Part shown: positions 25,813 to 34,341 of the stretch, one piece after another | Position numbering within the stretch: position 1 is the first letter of the stretch | Layout: every line of letters begins with the position of its first letter | Assembly (NCBI GenBank): GCA_025994075.1 | Contig: JAMQGV010000016.1 | Location: forward strand, 1-64,000 | DNA from: Vicinamibacteria bacterium | GTDB taxonomy: Bacteria > Acidobacteriota > Vicinamibacteria > Fen-336 | DNA length: 64,000 nt | Direction: 5' to 3' | Program-made: the position numbers and the translations under genes | The notes under the pieces: generated by a model | Databases searched by the model: none | Told to the model about the DNA's origin: nothing | The model's input: only the letters and a program-made list of their open reading frames with translations

Positions 25813-26406
25813 ATGGAATGGATGGAAGGGCCCGACGACGCGGAACTGTCCCGGGCGCGCGCCGGCGATGCGGAAGCGTTCCGCGTCCTGGTCGAGCGCC
25901 ACGCGCGGGGCGTGTTCCGCCTGGCCTTCCGGATGCTCGGCAACGAGGAGGACGCGGAGGACGTGGTGCAGGAGACGTTCCTGAAGGCGTGGTCGCGGCT
26001 CCACCAGTTCGAGGCCCGCTCGGCGTTCGGGCCCTGGCTGCGGCGGATCGCGGCCAACTGCGCGTACGACACGCTGCGCCGCCGCAAGCGCACGCCGCTC
26101 GCCGCGGGCCCGTGGACCGACGACGAAGGCGACGAGGTCGAGCCGCTGCAGGCCGTGCCGAGCCCGGCCCCCTCGGCCGAGCGCGAGGTGTGGGGTGCGC
26201 AAATGCGGGCCCGGCTCGGCTCCGCGCTGCACCGGCTGTCGCCGCTCGAGCGGGCTGCCTTCACGTTGCGCCACCTGGAGGAGCGGCCGATCGCCGAGAT
26301 CGCGCGCGCCCTCGGCTGCGACGACAACAACGCCAAGCAGAGCGTGTTCCGCGCGGTGCGCAAGCTGCGACGGGCGCTCTCCCCCGCGTTTCCGGTGACC
26401 CCATGA
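25813..26406 (+). CDS. ECF-type RNA polymerase sigma factor
   Basis: 197 aa sigma-70 family factor with only regions 2 and 4. Region 2 is seen in RLAFRMLGNEEDAEDVVQ and ETFLKAWSRLHQF, followed by the region 2.4 stretch ending DTLRRRK. Region 4 holds LSPLERAAFTLRHLEE and the helix-turn-helix IAEIARALGCDDNNAKQSV. It should direct RNA polymerase to a small regulon, held inactive by the anti-sigma protein encoded next, with which it shares a 4-base ATGA overlap. TAACCT at 25786-25791 is a possible -10 box, but I cannot identify an autoregulated promoter with confidence. Confidence 0.93.
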   Translation: MEWMEGPDDAELSRARAGDAEAFRVLVERHARGVFRLAFRMLGNEEDAEDVVQETFLKAWSRLHQFEARSAFGPWLRRIAANCAYDTLRRRKRTPLAAGPWTDDEGDEVEPLQAVPSPAPSAEREVWGAQMRARLGSALHRLSPLERAAFTLRHLEERPIAEIARALGCDDNNAKQSVFRAVRKLRRALSPAFPVTP

Positions 26407-27134
26407 CCCACCCGAACGACGACGCGCTGCTCCTGGCGGCGTGGGACGAGCCCGACGCGGACGCTGAGCGCGCCCACCTCGCGGGTTGCGCCGCGTGCCG
26501 CGACCGGCTCTCCGCCCTGCGCGCGATCCTCGACGCCGCGGGGGAGGACGTACCCGAACGCGGCCCCGAGTACGGAGCACAGGTGTGGGAGCGCCTTGCC
26601 CCGCGCTTGCCCCGGCGCGAACTCGCCGAACCTGCCGTCGCCGGGCGGCGAGCGGTCTCGATCCACCGCATCGCCTCGTTCGGCGCGCTGGCCGCCAGCC
26701 TGCTCGCCGCCTTCCTGCTCGGCCGCCACACCGCGCCCGCGACGCCGCCGCCGCCGGTCGCCGAGGCGCAGGTCCGCGAGCGGGTGCTGCTGGTCGCGGT
26801 CGGCGATCACCTCGAGCGCTCGCGGGTGCTGCTGGTCGAGTGGATGAACGAGCCCGCGGGCGGCGCGCCGCGCGGCGCCGAGGAGCTGCTGCGCACCAAC
26901 CGCCTGTACCGGGCCAGCGCGGAGCGCGGCGGCGACGCCGACGTCGCCGACGTGCTGCTGGAGCTGGAGCGCACGCTGCTGGAGATCGCGCGGGCGCCGG
27001 AGTTCGGCCCCGCCGAACGCGCGGAGCTGCAGGCCCGCATCGCGCGCCGCGGCACGCTGTTCAAGGTCCGGGTGCTCGGCGAGCAGGTCCGCCAGCGCCA
27101 GGTTCGGCCGGCGACGCCGGTCCAGGAGAGCTGA
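26403..27134 (+). CDS. Anti-sigma factor with zinc-binding motif and one TM helix
   Basis: 243 aa. The N-terminus carries AHLAGCAACRDRL, an HxxxCxxC motif typical of ZAS anti-sigma domains that grip ECF sigma factors. A single membrane helix follows (about 85-106, FGALAASLLAAFLLG), and the C-terminal 135 residues should be outside the cytoplasm: a helical, Arg/Glu-rich domain with LLVEWMNEPAGG. The start overlaps the sigma stop by 4 bases and the next gene follows 4 bases after its own stop, so the three genes form one operon. It probably senses an envelope signal and releases the sigma factor; the signal is unknown. Confidence 0.85.
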   Translation: MTHPNDDALLLAAWDEPDADAERAHLAGCAACRDRLSALRAILDAAGEDVPERGPEYGAQVWERLAPRLPRRELAEPAVAGRRAVSIHRIASFGALAASLLAAFLLGRHTAPATPPPPVAEAQVRERVLLVAVGDHLERSRVLLVEWMNEPAGGAPRGAEELLRTNRLYRASAERGGDADVADVLLELERTLLEIARAPEFGPAERAELQARIARRGTLFKVRVLGEQVRQRQVRPATPVQES

Positions 27135-27138
27135 TCCG

Positions 27139-28350
27139 ATGACGACCCACCGACGCCGAACCGGGATGCTGGTGCTGCTCGGCCTCGCCCTCGCAGCCTC
27201 GGGCACGGCCGCGGCCGACGAGACGCCCGCCCGGAGGCAGGCCGAGCACTACACCGCAGGCACCGAGGCCCTCGACGAGCGCCGCTACGCGCGCGCCGTG
27301 GAGGCGTTCGCCGCCGCGGCCCGTATCGCCGGTCCGCGCCAGGACGGCGCGCTCTACTGGAAAGCCTGGGCGCACTCGCGCCAGGGCCAGGGCGCGGAGG
27401 CGCTGCAGGCGCTGGCCGAGCTGCAGCGCGCCCACCCGCAGAGTCGCTGGATCGGCGACGCGCGCGCTCTCGAAGTCGAGATCCGCGGCACGGCAGGCGC
27501 TGCTCCGCGGGTGGAGAGCGAAGAGGACGAGGAACTGAAGCTGCTGGCCCTCAACTCGCTGATCGACGCCGACCCGAAGACGGCGCTGCCGCTGCTGCGC
27601 AAGCTGCTGACCGGCCGCAGCTCCCCGCAGATGCGCGAGCGCGCGCTGTTCGTGCTCTCCCAGCAACAGGCCCCGGAGGCCCGCGCGATGCTGCGCGAGA
27701 TCGCCACCGGCGGCGCCAACCCCGACCTGCAGCGCGACGCGATCCGCTTCCTCGCCATGCACGCCGGGCGCAAGGACGCCGGCGCGGAGCTGTCCGCGAT
27801 CTACGCCCAGGCCCGCGATCCCGAGATCCGGCAGGCCGTGCTCGAGGGCTTCATGCTGGCCGGCCAGCGCGCCCCGCTGCTGGAGCTTGCGCGCAAGGAG
27901 GCGGACCCGGGGCTGCGCGGCATCGCGGTCCGCCAGCTCGGCCTGATGGGCGCCCACGCGGAGCTGCAGGCGCTCTACCGCAGCGAGACGGCGATCGAGG
28001 TGCGAGAGGAGATCCTGCAGGCCTTCGGCATCGGCGGGGCGATCGAGCCGCTGGCCGAGGCGGCGCGGTCGGATCCGAACCCCGAGCTGCGCGCGGTCGC
28101 GATCCGCTCGCTGGGAATCGCCGGCCGCCGGGGCGGCCCGCTGCTCGAGGCGCTCTACGCGAGCGAGCGCGTCGCCGAGGTCCGCACCGAGGTGTTGCGC
28201 GCGCTGATGATCCAGCAGAACGACACGGCCCTGATCGCGATCGCCCGCGCCGAGAAGGACCCGGCGCTGAAGCAGGAAGCCGTGCGCGCGCTGGGCCTGC
28301 TGCGCACTCCCGCGGCGCGGGCCTACCTGCTGGAGCTGATCGAGAAGTAG
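27139..28350 (+). CDS. Exported TPR/HEAT-repeat protein of the sigma operon
   Basis: 403 aa with a signal peptide (MLVLLGLALAASGTAAA region). Residues 35-110 are TPR-like (YTAGTEALDERRYARAVEAF, YWKAWAHSRQG). From about 125 to the end there are eight or so HEAT repeats, e.g. MRERALFVLSQQQAPEAR and LRAVAIRSLGIAGRRGG. It is the third gene of the sigma/anti-sigma operon and could be the periplasmic partner of the anti-sigma factor or an output of the pathway. Sequence similarity with the divergent pair at 24142-25699 suggests duplication. Confidence 0.85.
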   Translation: MTTHRRRTGMLVLLGLALAASGTAAADETPARRQAEHYTAGTEALDERRYARAVEAFAAAARIAGPRQDGALYWKAWAHSRQGQGAEALQALAELQRAHPQSRWIGDARALEVEIRGTAGAAPRVESEEDEELKLLALNSLIDADPKTALPLLRKLLTGRSSPQMRERALFVLSQQQAPEARAMLREIATGGANPDLQRDAIRFLAMHAGRKDAGAELSAIYAQARDPEIRQAVLEGFMLAGQRAPLLELARKEADPGLRGIAVRQLGLMGAHAELQALYRSETAIEVREEILQAFGIGGAIEPLAEAARSDPNPELRAVAIRSLGIAGRRGGPLLEALYASERVAEVRTEVLRALMIQQNDTALIAIARAEKDPALKQEAVRALGLLRTPAARAYLLELIEK

Positions 28351-28420
28351 GCGAACAGGTCAGCCGGACCGGCCGCCGCGACCCGGGTTCGGGCCTGTAA
28401 GCTGCGGGTCCGGAGGGCGG

Positions 28421-29146
28421 TTGAACGACGGCGGGCGCACGGGGCGAAACAGGGCACCGGATGCCGCCTTGTGGGTGGCGGCGGCGGTGTCGCTGGGGAT
28501 CAGCCTGACGCCGTGGGCGTCAGTGCTGCTCTACCCCTTCCGGCTGTTCACGACCTGGGCCCACGAGTGCGGACACGCGCTCGCGGCCGTGCTCGTCGGC
28601 GGCGAGGTCGTCGCGGTCACGATCGCGCCGGACACCTCCGGGCTGACGCACAGCCTGCTGCCGGCCGGACGCCTCGCGCGCGGCGTGGTCGCTTCCGCGG
28701 GTTATCTCGGGGCGGCGGTCGTCGGCTGCCTGCTGATGGCGGCCACCCGCGTCGAGCGGGCCGCGAGCGCCGTGCTGGGCACGGTCGCCACCCTGATGCT
28801 GCTGAGCCTCGGGCTCTGGGTCCGCAACCTGTTCGGCGCCCTCGTCGTGCTGGCCTGGGCCGCTGCCCTGATCGCCCTGGCGCGAAGCGGCGTCGGGCCC
28901 GCGCCGCGTTTCGGGCTGGGCCTGCTCGCGGTCCAGGTCGCGCTGAACTCCGTCTACGACATCCGCGCACTGTTCCTGGTCGCGGGCGCGTCCGACGCGG
29001 TGACGATGTCCGAGCTCTTCCTGGCTCCAGCCTGGTTCTGGGCCGGCGCGTGGATCGCGATCGCGGTCGCCCTGCTGATCGCCACGCTGCGGCTGACGGC
29101 CCCGGGAACCGCGAGGCCCGGCCCGGCTCGCGCCGATCTACGATAG
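28421..29146 (+). CDS. M50-type membrane metallopeptidase
   Basis: 241 aa polytopic membrane protein. The zinc motif HECGH sits at the start of the second hydrophobic segment (FTTWAHECGHALAAVLVGGE), as in M50B site-2-protease-like enzymes, and a second candidate metal ligand is NSVYD in the later helix VALNSVYDIRALF. Five or six hydrophobic segments cover most of the chain and no PDZ domain is present. M50 enzymes cut substrates in the membrane, often anti-sigma factors; the neighbouring sigma/anti-sigma operon makes that attractive but unproven. Start is TTG at 28421 with GGAGGGCGG just before it. Confidence 0.78.
   Translation: MNDGGRTGRNRAPDAALWVAAAVSLGISLTPWASVLLYPFRLFTTWAHECGHALAAVLVGGEVVAVTIAPDTSGLTHSLLPAGRLARGVVASAGYLGAAVVGCLLMAATRVERAASAVLGTVATLMLLSLGLWVRNLFGALVVLAWAAALIALARSGVGPAPRFGLGLLAVQVALNSVYDIRALFLVAGASDAVTMSELFLAPAWFWAGAWIAIAVALLIATLRLTAPGTARPGPARADLR
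29139..29144 (+). promoter_or_regulatory. -10 box TACGAT of the serine hydrolase gene
   Basis: TACGAT overlaps the last codons of the M50 peptidase gene and lies 21 bases before the ATG at 29166, which has CTGGAGG at a normal spacing. Confidence 0.4.
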
Positions 29147-29165
29147 GCCCTCACTGGAGGTCGTC

Positions 29166-30656
29166 ATGCGTCCTCGTGCTGCCGCCCTGCGAGCCGGCCT
29201 GCTGCTGGTCCTCGCCCTTCCAGCCCCCGCCCAGGAGCCGGCGCCGCAGGCGACGCCGCCAGCCGCCGCCCGGCCCTCCCTCGCCGAGCACCCGCGGGTG
29301 AAGCAGGCGCTGGCCGCGACGGCCACCTGGCTCGAGGCGCAGCGGGCCTACGACCAGATCCCCGGCATCTCCGCGGCCATCGTGCACGACCAGCAGGTCC
29401 TGTGGAGCGGCGCCTGGGGTGCCTCCGAGCGCGAGAAGAACCGGCCTGCCACGGTCGACACGATCTACTCGATCTGCTCGATCTCGAAGCTCTTCACCAG
29501 CCTGGCGACGCTGCAGCAGCGCGACGCCGGCGCGCTGCGGCTGGACGACCCGCTGGTGCGCCACCTGCCGTGGTTCGCGCTGGCGAAGACCGAGGGCGAA
29601 GGCGACGTCACCATCGAGGGCCTGCTGACCCACGCCTCGGGCCTGCCGCGCGAGTCGGACCACGCGTACTGGACGGGACCCGGCTTCGCCTTCCCGACCC
29701 GCGAGCAGATCCGCGAGCGGCTGGCCGGGCAGTCCGCGCTGTACGCGCCCGAGACCTACTTCCAGTACTCGAACCTCGGCATGGCGCTGCTCGGCGAGGT
29801 GGTGAGTGCGGTCACGGGCGAGCCGTACGAGCGCCACGTGCGGCGCTCGATCCTCGAGCCGCTGGGCCTCGCCTCGACCTTCCCCGAGATGCCGGCCGAG
29901 GAGCGCGGCAAGCGCCTCGCCGTCGGCTACTCGGCGCTCGACCGCGAGGGCCGCCGGGCCCCGGTCGCGTTCTTCGAGGCCCGCGGCATCGCGCCCGCCG
30001 CGGGTTATGCCTCGACCGCGCTCGACCTGGCGCGCTTCGCGTCGTGGCACTTCCGCCTGCGCGCGAACGGCGGCACCGAGGTCGTCAAGGCGACGACGCT
30101 GCGCGAGATGCAGCGCGTCCACTGGACGGACCCCGACCTCGAGAACACCTGGGGCCTCGGCTACGTGGTCTGGCGCAGCGACAAGCAGACCTTCGTCGGC
30201 CACGACGGCAGTTGCCCCGGCTTCCGCACCGCGCTGCTGATGAACAACGACCAGCAACTGGCGACGGTGTTCATGGCCAACGCCCAGGGTGTCAACGCCA
30301 ACCGCTTCACGCAGCAGATGCACGACCTGGTCGCGCCGGCCGTCAAGGCGGCGGCGAAGGAGATGGCAGCGCCGACGCTCCCCGACCCGGGGCTCGAGCG
30401 CTATCGCGGCACGTACGCCTCCGGCTTCGCGGGCGAGGTGGCGGTGTTCCCGTGGGAGGACGGCCTCGGCATGATCACGCTGCCGAACCCTGAGCCCGCG
30501 AAAGGCATCACGAAGCTGAAGCCGGCCGGCGAGCACACGTTCCGCCGCGTGCGCTCCGACGAGAAGCCGGGCGAGGAGGTCGTCTTCGAGCCGGGCCCGG
30601 ACGGCCGCGCGAAGAGCTTCCGCCGCCACTACAACGTCTACTCGCGGACGCGCTGA
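29166..30656 (+). CDS. Exported serine hydrolase, class C beta-lactamase family
   Basis: 496 aa. Signal peptide (LRAGLLLVLALPAPAQE). The beta-lactamase/transpeptidase fold is shown by SISK as the SxxK motif in YSICSISKLFTSL, YSN as the YxN motif in YFQYSNLGMALL, and HDG in VGHDGSCPGFRT as the third motif. The last ~130 residues form an extra C-terminal domain seen in esterase- or peptidase-like members of the group. Such proteins are usually D-aminopeptidases, esterases or of unknown function rather than true beta-lactamases. The ATG at 29166 follows CTGGAGG. Confidence 0.88.
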   Translation: MRPRAAALRAGLLLVLALPAPAQEPAPQATPPAAARPSLAEHPRVKQALAATATWLEAQRAYDQIPGISAAIVHDQQVLWSGAWGASEREKNRPATVDTIYSICSISKLFTSLATLQQRDAGALRLDDPLVRHLPWFALAKTEGEGDVTIEGLLTHASGLPRESDHAYWTGPGFAFPTREQIRERLAGQSALYAPETYFQYSNLGMALLGEVVSAVTGEPYERHVRRSILEPLGLASTFPEMPAEERGKRLAVGYSALDREGRRAPVAFFEARGIAPAAGYASTALDLARFASWHFRLRANGGTEVVKATTLREMQRVHWTDPDLENTWGLGYVVWRSDKQTFVGHDGSCPGFRTALLMNNDQQLATVFMANAQGVNANRFTQQMHDLVAPAVKAAAKEMAAPTLPDPGLERYRGTYASGFAGEVAVFPWEDGLGMITLPNPEPAKGITKLKPAGEHTFRRVRSDEKPGEEVVFEPGPDGRAKSFRRHYNVYSRTR

Positions 30657-30700
30657 CCCGCCGCTTCGACCGCCCCGGAACTCACGAGAGGCCCACACGA

Positions 30701-32344
30701 ATGAGCGCAAGCCTGATCACCTTCGGCATGCTCGGCGCGCTGGTCGCCGGCTACGTCGTCTACGGCCGCTTCATCGCTGGAGTGGTCGGCGTCGACCCGA
30801 CCCGGCCCACGCCCGCGCACACCAAGCGCGACGGTGTCGACTACGTGCCGGCCTCGCACTGGCTGGTGCTGTTCGGCCACCACTTCTCGTCGATCTGCGC
30901 GGCGGGACCGATCGTGGGGCCGGCGCTGGCCGTCGCCTACTGGGGCTGGGCGCCGTCGCTGCTGTGGATCCTGCTCGGCGGCGTGTTGATGGGGGCGGTC
31001 GCGGACTTCACCGCGCTGGTCGTCGCGGTGCGCCACGGGGGCGTCTCGATCTCCGAGGTGACCGGCCACGTCGTCAGCCGCCGCGCGCGGATGCTGTTCT
31101 CGATCTTCATCTTCATCGCGCTGATCCTGGTGCTGGCCGTCTTCTCGGTGCTGACTGCCGGCACCTTCATCCAGGCACCCGAGATCGTCGTCCCGAGCTG
31201 GGGCATCCTGCCGGTGGCCGTGCTGGCCGGCTTCGTGCTCAACCGCGAGGGCGACGGCCGGGCGCGTCTCGCCCTGGTCACGGCGCTGGGGCTCGGCGCG
31301 ATCGTCGCCCTGCTGGCCCTGGGCCACGAGGTTCCGGTCGCGCTCCCGGAGCTTCTCGGCCTGTCGCCGCAGACGACGTGGATCCTGGCCCTGCTCGCCT
31401 ACTGCTTCGTGGCCTCCGTGGTGCCCGTCCAGTACCTGCTGCAGCCGCGCGACTACCTGTCGTCCTACGTGCTGTTCGTGACGATCGGCCTGGGCCTGCT
31501 CGGCATCTTCGTCGTCGCTCCCGAGTTCCAGGGCGCGGCCTTCACGTCGTTCGTTCCGGCGGAGTGGGCCGTGGCCGGTCCGCTGTGGCCGATGATGTTC
31601 GTGACCATCGCCTGCGGCGCCCTCTCGGGCTTCCACTCGGTCGTCTCGTCGGGCACCACCTGCAAGCAGCTCGACAACGAGTCCCACGCCTGCCGCGTCG
31701 GCTACGGGGCGATGCTGACCGAGTCGCTGGTGGCGACCCTGGTCGTGGTCGCCGTGGGAGCCGGGATCACCGCCAGCCGCCACGCCGAGCTGCTGCGCGG
31801 GCCGGGCGGCGCGATCGCCGCCTTCGGCGAGGGCTACGGCACGCTGACCCGCTGGCTGTTCGGCGACTACGGCACGACCTTCGCCGTGATGGCCCTCAAC
31901 TTCTTCATCCTGACGACGCTCGACACCGCGACCCGCCTCGGCCGCTACCTGCTCGAAGAGCTGCTCGGCTGGCGGAACCGCTACGCCGCGACCTTCGTGG
32001 TCGTGGCACTCGCCGCTGCGCTGGCGTTGAGCGGCCAGTGGCGGGTGCTGTGGCCGGCCTTCGGCGCCTCGAACCAGCTCGTCGGCGCGCTCGCGCTGCT
32101 GGTCGTCTCCGCCTGGCTGCTGCAGAACGGGCGGCCGCGGCTGCCCACGCTGGTCCCGGCGATCCTGATGCTGGCGACGACCATCGCCGCGCTCGCCTGG
32201 CAGGTGTGGGGGGCCTTGACCCAGGCGAAGCCGGACCTGTTCCTGGCCGGCCTCGGCATCGTGCTGGTCGTGCTGGCGCTGGCGGTGCTGCGCGAGGCCG
32301 TCCCGGCCCTGCGCCGCGGCGGGCGCGTGCCCGTCGCGAGCTGA
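30701..32344 (+). CDS. cstA: Carbon starvation protein CstA family transporter
   Basis: Integral-membrane transporter of the CstA family (547 aa, about 15 hydrophobic segments), linked in enteric bacteria to pyruvate and peptide uptake under carbon limitation. Family blocks: ARH-like substitute THTKRDGVDYVPA near residue 45, FGHHFSSICAAGPIVGPA (about 62-80), FHSVVSSGTTCKQLDNES (about 310-327) and FGASNQLVGALALL near the C-terminus. It is shorter than E. coli CstA (701 aa), matching the compact subfamily common in other phyla. The ATG at 30701 has GAGAGG upstream. It stands alone between the serine hydrolase and a convergent gene. Confidence 0.92.
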   Translation: MSASLITFGMLGALVAGYVVYGRFIAGVVGVDPTRPTPAHTKRDGVDYVPASHWLVLFGHHFSSICAAGPIVGPALAVAYWGWAPSLLWILLGGVLMGAVADFTALVVAVRHGGVSISEVTGHVVSRRARMLFSIFIFIALILVLAVFSVLTAGTFIQAPEIVVPSWGILPVAVLAGFVLNREGDGRARLALVTALGLGAIVALLALGHEVPVALPELLGLSPQTTWILALLAYCFVASVVPVQYLLQPRDYLSSYVLFVTIGLGLLGIFVVAPEFQGAAFTSFVPAEWAVAGPLWPMMFVTIACGALSGFHSVVSSGTTCKQLDNESHACRVGYGAMLTESLVATLVVVAVGAGITASRHAELLRGPGGAIAAFGEGYGTLTRWLFGDYGTTFAVMALNFFILTTLDTATRLGRYLLEELLGWRNRYAATFVVVALAAALALSGQWRVLWPAFGASNQLVGALALLVVSAWLLQNGRPRLPTLVPAILMLATTIAALAWQVWGALTQAKPDLFLAGLGIVLVVLALAVLREAVPALRRGGRVPVAS

Positions 32345-32358
32345 GCCGGCCCCCTCGT

Positions 32359-33219
32359 TCAGGCGCCCGCGGGTTCGACCTCGATCGCCACCGGCCGTCC
32401 GCGCCAATAGGGCCACGGGCCGGAGTCGAGCCACCACTCGACCACCGCGTCCGTGGGCACCGTTCGGCCGCCGACTTCGCCCCACGCGAGCAGCCGGGCC
32501 TGCCAGGGCCGCGGACAGGCGCGGCCGCGCCCGTCGTCGCACGGCCGGTCGGGAGCGAACACCGACGCGAGGCGGCCATCCCCGCCGAAGCGGAACTCGA
32601 GCGCGACCGCCGCCCCGCCCGCTCCCGCGTGGGCGCGCGCGCGCCGGCCGTCGATCGCTTCCCAGCTCACGCCCATCCGCGGCAACAGCGCGGCCGGGAA
32701 CCAGGCGGCCTCGCCGAGGTAGCGCAGCAGCGCGCCGCGCGCGATCTCCGGCGTACCCTCTGCGCTCGCGACCGTGAAGGCCGCGGCGACCTTCGCCCGC
32801 ATCGAGCCGACGCCCTCGACGAGGCCGTCGCGCACGAACACCTCCACGCCGCGGCCCGTGCGAATGCGGGCGTCCCACACGAAGCCGGGCGCGGCCGGCA
32901 CGAACCACTGGTCCGCGGTGAACGGCGCCCACTCGAGCTCGCCGGGCCGACCGAGGTTGAACTCGCCCTGCCAACGGACCCGTACGCTCGCCGGCAGCGC
33001 CGAGCCTTCCGGCACGACCTGGCGCAGGAACCCGGCGACGGGGGCGGGCACCTGCTCGAAGTCGGCCGCCCCGATCGGCGCGAGCGGCACGCGAGCGGCC
33101 GTCGAGCGAAGACGCGAGCGCAGCCGCTCGCCCTCCCCTTCCCAGCGCCTCCGCGCGAGGTGCAGGCCACCTGCGACCAGGGCCGCGGTACCGGCGAGCC
33201 CGGCCGCCGTGGCGAGCAC
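32359..33219 (-). CDS. Uncharacterised protein, DUF6544/DUF6920-like
   Basis: 286 aa. One N-terminal hydrophobic segment (LATAAGLAGTAALVAGGLHL) anchors it or acts as a signal; the rest is a beta-rich domain with FLRQVVPEG, VRWQGEFNL, EWAPFTADQWFV, and the block YLGEAAWFPAALLPRMGVSWE. I believe this is the DUF6544 (DUF6920) family, recalled rather than searched. Function unknown. It starts at GTG, one base after the stop of the nitroreductase gene, so the two are coupled, and it is convergent with cstA. Confidence 0.7.
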   Translation of the reverse strand: MLATAAGLAGTAALVAGGLHLARRRWEGEGERLRSRLRSTAARVPLAPIGAADFEQVPAPVAGFLRQVVPEGSALPASVRVRWQGEFNLGRPGELEWAPFTADQWFVPAAPGFVWDARIRTGRGVEVFVRDGLVEGVGSMRAKVAAAFTVASAEGTPEIARGALLRYLGEAAWFPAALLPRMGVSWEAIDGRRARAHAGAGGAAVALEFRFGGDGRLASVFAPDRPCDDGRGRACPRPWQARLLAWGEVGGRTVPTDAVVEWWLDSGPWPYWRGRPVAIEVEPAGA

Positions 33220-33220
33220 C

Positions 33221-34273
33221 TCAGGCCGCCCGGACCTGCGGACCGGGGCGCACGACGACGCTCTCGAGCGGCCGGCGCAGGCTGAACGGCGCCGGGCGGC
33301 CGTAGCCGAAGCGCATCGTCAGCAGCGCGTGCTCGCCACGGGCGCCGAGCCACGACTCGAGCTGCGCCCGCAGCGGACGGACCTCGATCACCGGGTTGAG
33401 GAACGCGGTGCGAATGCCGAGCGCCGTCGCGTGCAGCGCGAACCGCACGGCGGCGCGCCCGATCTCGACCCAGGCCGGGATCGCATCGCGGGTGGCGAGG
33501 AACACGACGAGGCCCGCGCAGTGGCGCACGGCCTGCACGTCGGCGGAGTTCTGGGCGTCGGGCGTGAGCAGCCGGCGCGCCAGGCGGCGGCCGAGGCCCG
33601 CCGGGAGCGGCGGCCGGCCCGCGACGCGGCCGGCCAGGCCGTCGCCCGTCGCCCGCGCGGAAGACGGGTTGAAGCGGATCCAGTCGAGCAGCTCCTCGCG
33701 GAACGCGGCGTCGCCGAGCTGCGAGCGGTTGGCCTCGACGAGGTACTCGAGCACCTGCTCGCGCTCGGCGACGCCGGTCAGCATCACCGGGCGCACGCCT
33801 TCGCCGCGCCCCGCCCGCTCCAGCAGCCGCAGCTCGGTGGCCTCCAGCGGCTCGGGGTCGTAGGGCGTGCGCACGCACTGGCGGCGCGGGATCGCGCGCG
33901 AGAGCTCCGTGGCCCGCACGCCGCGCGAACGCTCGAAGGCGACGCCGACGTCCTGGGTCCGCGCGTCGAACGCCACGCGGGCCCGGTGGCCCTGCGCGGC
34001 GGCCGCGTGCACCAGGGTCTCGGCGGCGCAGCCCAGGCTCTTCCAGAGGTGGGCGTCGTCGGGGTCCACGACCGGGCAGCGGCGGCTGAAGTCGGGCCGC
34101 ACCCGCATCCCCATCGCCTCGTGCTCGAAGAACCAGGGCTGGGTGTTGTGGGAGGACGGCGCGAGGATCGCCAGCCGCACCAGCTCGCGCCGATCGAGCG
34201 GGCTCGTGGAGTCCTCGAGCACCGGCCCCCGCAGGGCGCGGGCGGCCCGGTCGTAGCCGGCGGTTCCGAACAT
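33221..34273 (-). CDS. Nitroreductase-fold protein, Acg-like
   Basis: 350 aa. The motif LAPSSHNTQPWFF near residue 40 and the GRAAVRFALHATALGI block near 270 are characteristic of the Acg branch of the nitroreductase/FMN-binding superfamily, which carries two degenerate half-domains in one chain. Mycobacterial Acg binds FMN but lacks reductase activity and may store flavin. An oxidoreductase role is therefore uncertain. The ATG at 34273 has GGGAGG at a suitable distance in the leader. The next gene overlaps this stop by coupling (gap of one base). Confidence 0.8.
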   Translation of the reverse strand: MFGTAGYDRAARALRGPVLEDSTSPLDRRELVRLAILAPSSHNTQPWFFEHEAMGMRVRPDFSRRCPVVDPDDAHLWKSLGCAAETLVHAAAAQGHRARVAFDARTQDVGVAFERSRGVRATELSRAIPRRQCVRTPYDPEPLEATELRLLERAGRGEGVRPVMLTGVAEREQVLEYLVEANRSQLGDAAFREELLDWIRFNPSSARATGDGLAGRVAGRPPLPAGLGRRLARRLLTPDAQNSADVQAVRHCAGLVVFLATRDAIPAWVEIGRAAVRFALHATALGIRTAFLNPVIEVRPLRAQLESWLGARGEHALLTMRFGYGRPAPFSLRRPLESVVVRPGPQVRAA

Positions 34274-34321
34274 GGCGACGCCTCCCGGAAGGAGTCCCGG
34301 AAGGCAGGAGCAAGTCCCGTA

Positions 34322-34338
34322 CCCGCAGAACCTGCGGG
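34322..34338 (-). terminator. Perfect short hairpin after the 302-residue gene
   Basis: CCCGCAG-AAC-CTGCGGG, a 7-bp stem with a 3-base loop, begins 4 bases after the stop codon at 34342. No T-run follows, so it is only a candidate end or mRNA-stabilising structure. Confidence 0.4.
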
Positions 34339-34341
34339 AGT

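Noticed and set aside
29166..30656. True class C beta-lactamase (antibiotic resistance)
   Set aside because: The motifs are those of the broader serine hydrolase group, and the extra C-terminal domain and SISK/YSN/HDG variants fit esterase or peptidase members better.
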